NCBI GenBank assembly: GCA_934623455.1
Contig: CAKTVK010000050.1
Coordinates: 1-14,670 of the forward strand
Length of the DNA: 14,670 bases
Source of the DNA: an uncultured Eggerthellaceae bacterium
Lineage (GTDB): Bacteria; Actinomycetota; Coriobacteriia; Coriobacteriales; Eggerthellaceae
Direction: 5' to 3'
How positions within the stretch are numbered: position 1 is the stretch's first letter; each line of letters begins with the position of its first letter. This document shows positions 11,887-14,670 of the stretch, piece by piece. Below the pieces are notes generated by a model. That model saw only the letters and a list, made by a program, of their open reading frames with translations, had not been told where the DNA came from and ran no database searches. The position numbers and the translations under genes are program-made.

Positions 11887-13227
11887 ATGATCACAACGCA
11901 AGAGGCAGCTGAAAGGCTATCGATATCACGAAACCGCGTGCTCGATTTGATCAAGGCAGGGCAGCTACGCGCAAAGAAGATCTCGGGCGTTTGGTTCATA
12001 GACGAAACATCGGTGGAGACAAGAGCCCGCACGGCAAGCAGGAAAGGCGGCCGCCCCAAACGGGGCAAGGGCAAAAACGAGGTGCGCTTCTCGCTGATGA
12101 ACCGCGCCCACAAAATCGCGGAAGTCGTCTACGACGAGGGGAAGCGTGAGTTCACATTCATCGGAGAGCTCCTGGACGACAAGCGAGCACCCTTGGGAAT
12201 CAAGGGGCACTCAGGCGAGGTTCCCCTTGTAAAGTTCAACGACTGGTGGAAGAACCGTGGAATTCCCCGCACCCGAAACGGCCTGGACCGCCTTCTGCTC
12301 GACGCGGGAGCGCGCGTACCCGAAGAGCTTTTGTACCGAAACCTAGGCCTTTCACTGTCCGACCAGTATTGGATCAATCCGGCCGAATCGGGGATCACCT
12401 GGGAAGACGTCAATTTTTTCGATAATGACTTCGAGCAAGTTGATGCTGCTACCCAATCACTTCCCAATGCGAAAAGCGGGCTGCACGCGCACCCGGACAA
12501 CACCTCCGACGGTAACCTTACCAAGGAGTGGGTCATTCGCGACGGCGTCCGCATGCTCCGGAAGAGCGGCCTACGGCACGACCAGGAGCCCTTCAACGAA
12601 GTCGTCGCGACCGCCCTGCACAAAAGGCTCCTGCACCCCGAAGAGTTTGTCGCCTATCAGCTTGATGCGCAGGGACCTTCGCCTGCCTGCCTGTGCCCCA
12701 ACTTCCTTACCGACAAAGAAGAATACGTGCCCGCAATATACGTCATGCGGGAGTTCGCGCAAGATGCCCTGACCAGCGATTTCGACCACTACCTGGAATG
12801 CTGCGGCCGCCTTGGAGTGCGCGATGCAAGAGCCGCCCTTGAGCGCCTAATCGTTTGCGACGACATCATCGCGAACACGGACAGGCACTTCCGAAACTTC
12901 GGAATCATCCGCAACACGGAGACGCTTGAGTGCAGACCCGCGCCCATCTTCGATTCAGGAACGAGTCTTTGGTGCGAGTCCGACCTGGCGACTCTTGCGA
13001 AGGGCGACTTCTCCTTTACAAGCAAGCAATTCGAGGCTAGCCCCGCCCACCAAATGCTTCTGGTGGAGGACCTAAGCTGGTTCGATGCAAGCAAAATCGA
13101 AGGATTCGTGGACGAGGCGACGAGCATCTTGGCGAAAAACGACCAGATGGAAAAACGGCTGCCTTACCTACAGCGCGCGCTGGAATGGAGAGTTGAGCGC
13201 ATGGTCAATCTTGTCGAGTGGTCCTAA
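11887..13227 (+). CDS. Excisionase-type HTH fused to a HipA-like kinase
   Basis: 446 residues. Residues 1-45 are an excisionase/MerR-type HTH (TTQEAAERLSISRNRVLDLI, then AGQLRAKKISGVWFIDE), followed by a basic linker (SRKGGRPKRGKGK, 51-63). The C-terminal half carries HipA-like kinase features: SDGNLTKEWVI (207-217), a candidate ATP-site Lys in LRKSG (226), NEVVATALHKRL (237-248), the catalytic-loop motif DDIIANTDRHFRNFG (325-339; D332, N337) and the metal-binding DSG (356-358). HipA kinases phosphorylate translation factors or tRNA synthetases and are normally held by a separate HipB repressor. Here no hipB-like gene is adjacent, and the DNA-binding part is on the same chain. ATG with TAGGAGG 6 nt upstream. 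Two palindromic sites in its promoter suggest autoregulation. The target is unknown. Confidence 0.85.
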   Translation: MITTQEAAERLSISRNRVLDLIKAGQLRAKKISGVWFIDETSVETRARTASRKGGRPKRGKGKNEVRFSLMNRAHKIAEVVYDEGKREFTFIGELLDDKRAPLGIKGHSGEVPLVKFNDWWKNRGIPRTRNGLDRLLLDAGARVPEELLYRNLGLSLSDQYWINPAESGITWEDVNFFDNDFEQVDAATQSLPNAKSGLHAHPDNTSDGNLTKEWVIRDGVRMLRKSGLRHDQEPFNEVVATALHKRLLHPEEFVAYQLDAQGPSPACLCPNFLTDKEEYVPAIYVMREFAQDALTSDFDHYLECCGRLGVRDARAALERLIVCDDIIANTDRHFRNFGIIRNTETLECRPAPIFDSGTSLWCESDLATLAKGDFSFTSKQFEASPAHQMLLVEDLSWFDASKIEGFVDEATSILAKNDQMEKRLPYLQRALEWRVERMVNLVEWS

Positions 13228-13489
13228 TCGTTGCGCCTGACGCTCGGCACGAACAGCCGCCCGCTCCACCCTCCGCACGAACCGCCGCCCGCCACGCCGT
13301 CCACATCCGCACCCTGCACCCGCGCTGCGGCTGCCAGCAAGCGCGTCGTCCGCCCCAACCCACTATCCAACAGGCGCGCTTGTGTAAATCCCCTATGCTT
13401 TGCAAACAATGCCCCGTTGGCACCGCAACCGCGGCAATCAGTAGTAAAATGCGAGAGAACTTTTCACCTTACATTTGAAGGAGGAACCG
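13228..13489. other. Intergenic region before the epimerase gene
   Basis: The first 130 bases are strikingly C-rich and poor in T on the plus strand, without a supported gene or clear terminator. Near the end TAAAAT (13445-13450) could be a -10 box 40 nt ahead of the epimerase start; no well-spaced -35 is seen (TTGGCA at 13417-13422 leaves a 22-nt spacer). Confidence 0.4.
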
Positions 13490-14670
13490 GTGAACGACGA
13501 ACAACGGGCGAAGCTCATCGAAATGCGCGATTGGATGCGCGGCGAGCTTGCTGCCAGCATCAACTTCTGGCTTGAGCATGGCATGGACGAAAAGAACGGC
13601 GGCGTGTATACCTGTCTGGACCGCAAGGGCGACATTTATTCCACCGATAAAAGCGTGTGGATGCAGGGCCGCTGCGGATGGACTTTCTCTTACCTGTGCC
13701 ACGTTTACGGTAAGAAACCGGAATGGATGGCCGCTGCGAAAAGCGCCATCGACTTCCTGGAAGACCACTGCATCAACCACGAAGCCGGCGACCGTTTGTA
13801 CTTCACCGTTACCGCCGAGGGCAAGCCGCTGCGTCAGCGCCGCTACTGCTTCTCCGAGGGCTTCTACTGCATTGCAAACGCCGAATACTACGGCCTGACC
13901 GGCGAGCAGATTTACCTGAATCGCGCTCGCAAGGCCTACCACATGATCTACGGCCTGAACTGGGGCGGCATGGAAGACCCCACCGGACTGGGCCCCAAGA
14001 CCATCCCCACCACGCGTACTGGCCGCGCGCTGGGCGACTCCATGATCTTCCTGAACATCATTGGCATCATGCGCCGCGTTGACCCCGCCAACATCGAGGA
14101 ATACGACAAGCACTCGCGCGAAATGTGCGACAACATTGTGAACTACCACTACCACCCCGAACTGGGCTGCACGCTGGAAAGCGTTGACCCGCAGGGCAAT
14201 CCCCAGCTGTGGTACACCGATGGCCGCGTGGTAAACCCTGGTCACGACATCGAGTGCAGCTGGTTCATGATGGACGAAGCAAACTACCGTGGCGACAAAG
14301 AGCTGCACGAAACCGCCGAGAAAATCTTCCGCCAGGCCATCGAAGCCGGCTGGGACAAGGAATACGGCGGATTGCTGTACTTCATCGATGCGAAAGGCCT
14401 GCCGCCCGAGGCATACGAGCACGACATGAAGCTATGGTGGCCCCACAACGAAATCATGATTGCCGCATCTAAGGCGTATCGCGACACCGATGACCCGTAT
14501 TTCTTCGACTGGCTGGTGAAGACGGTGGATTACGCCCGCGAGCACTTCGCCGACCCCGAATACGGCGAATGGTACGGCTACCTGCGCCGCGACGGCCTGC
14601 CCACCATGCCGTCCACCAAGGGCTCCACGTTCAAGGGCCCCTTCCACGTGCCGCGCGCACTGTGCATGAC
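13490..14670 (+). CDS. AGE-family N-acylglucosamine 2-epimerase, 3' end cut off by window edge
   Basis: 393 codons are visible and the frame is open at the right edge; AGE enzymes are about 390-420 residues, so little is missing. The start is the GTG at 13490-13492 with GGAGG 5 nt upstream. The (alpha/alpha)6-barrel motifs are clear: GGVYTCLDRKG early, SVWMQGRCGWTFSYL, RQRRYCFSEGFYCIANAEYY (with the R and E of the active site), NPGHDIECSWFMM with a catalytic-type His, KLWWPHNEIMIAASKAY with the second His, and STFKGPFHVPRALCM at the end. The family interconverts N-acetylglucosamine and N-acetylmannosamine (sialic acid catabolism) or acts on other sugars such as cellobiose and mannose. No nan genes are visible in the window, so the exact substrate is open. 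Its codon use matches galE and the transporter, as expected for a core gene. Confidence 0.92.
   Translation, partial: MNDEQRAKLIEMRDWMRGELAASINFWLEHGMDEKNGGVYTCLDRKGDIYSTDKSVWMQGRCGWTFSYLCHVYGKKPEWMAAAKSAIDFLEDHCINHEAGDRLYFTVTAEGKPLRQRRYCFSEGFYCIANAEYYGLTGEQIYLNRARKAYHMIYGLNWGGMEDPTGLGPKTIPTTRTGRALGDSMIFLNIIGIMRRVDPANIEEYDKHSREMCDNIVNYHYHPELGCTLESVDPQGNPQLWYTDGRVVNPGHDIECSWFMMDEANYRGDKELHETAEKIFRQAIEAGWDKEYGGLLYFIDAKGLPPEAYEHDMKLWWPHNEIMIAASKAYRDTDDPYFFDWLVKTVDYAREHFADPEYGEWYGYLRRDGLPTMPSTKGSTFKGPFHVPRALCM

Noticed and set aside
13469..14422. 317-codon minus-strand frame
   Set aside because: Mirror frame of the AGE epimerase gene; its composition is typical of an antisense frame.
1..14670. 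CRISPR array or insertion-sequence transposase
   Set aside because: No regularly spaced repeats and no DDE or serine/tyrosine recombinase motifs in any frame.

Overview
The window is GC-rich overall and shows long, mostly single-gene transcription units, strong Shine-Dalgarno sites (AGGAGG type) and GTG starts. Together with a GalE, a ModD-type phosphoribosyltransferase, an SSS transporter, an AGE-type epimerase and a pyridine-nucleotide flavoenzyme, this suggests a gut-type actinobacterium, most likely of the Coriobacteriia (Eggerthellales-like). That assignment is inference; there is no rRNA or tRNA gene to anchor it.

Layout. (1) 1-867, minus: 5' part of an FAD/NAD(P) oxidoreductase that runs off the left edge. 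(2) 868-1656: long intergenic stretch with a perfect 17-bp hairpin and a minus-strand promoter-like element. (3) 1657-2793, plus: galE, followed by a terminator and a very GC-rich inverted-repeat spacer, then a convergent MBL-fold hydrolase (3078-3821, minus). (4) 3822-4393: leader region with a possible 55-codon ORF and an intrinsic terminator, then an SSS-family sodium/solute symporter (4394-6034, plus). (5) 6219-8928, minus: a block of visibly lower GC that reads as a small acquired island. It holds an XRE repressor and an ImmA/IrrE protease, a structured spacer, and then a tightly coupled trio: a DUF4417 protein, a Gly-rich protein that looks like a free-standing toxin domain, and an acidic, immunity-like protein. 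No integrase is present. (6) 9475-10320, minus: modD-like gene with its own terminator. (7) 10321-11064: contains a 237-bp element bounded by 55-bp inverted repeats (MITE-like), then an AT-rich promoter region. (8) 11065-11628, plus: MarR-type regulator with a His/Cys/Lys-rich metal-binding-like tail. (9) 11887-13227, plus: an excisionase-type HTH fused to a HipA-like kinase, preceded by two near-identical 28-bp palindromes that bracket its promoter. (10) 13490-end, plus: 5' part of an AGE-family epimerase.

How it fits together. Core functions concern sugar metabolism (GalE, AGE epimerase), solute uptake and redox or molybdenum-linked metabolism. The accessory part holds three candidate conflict or regulatory modules: the XRE/ImmA pair beside the DUF4417/toxin-like/acidic operon, the self-contained HTH-HipA kinase with two palindromic operators, and the metal-tailed MarR protein. 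The first two are the best candidates for undescribed systems. All functional statements rest on reading the sequence and on family knowledge; no searches were run.
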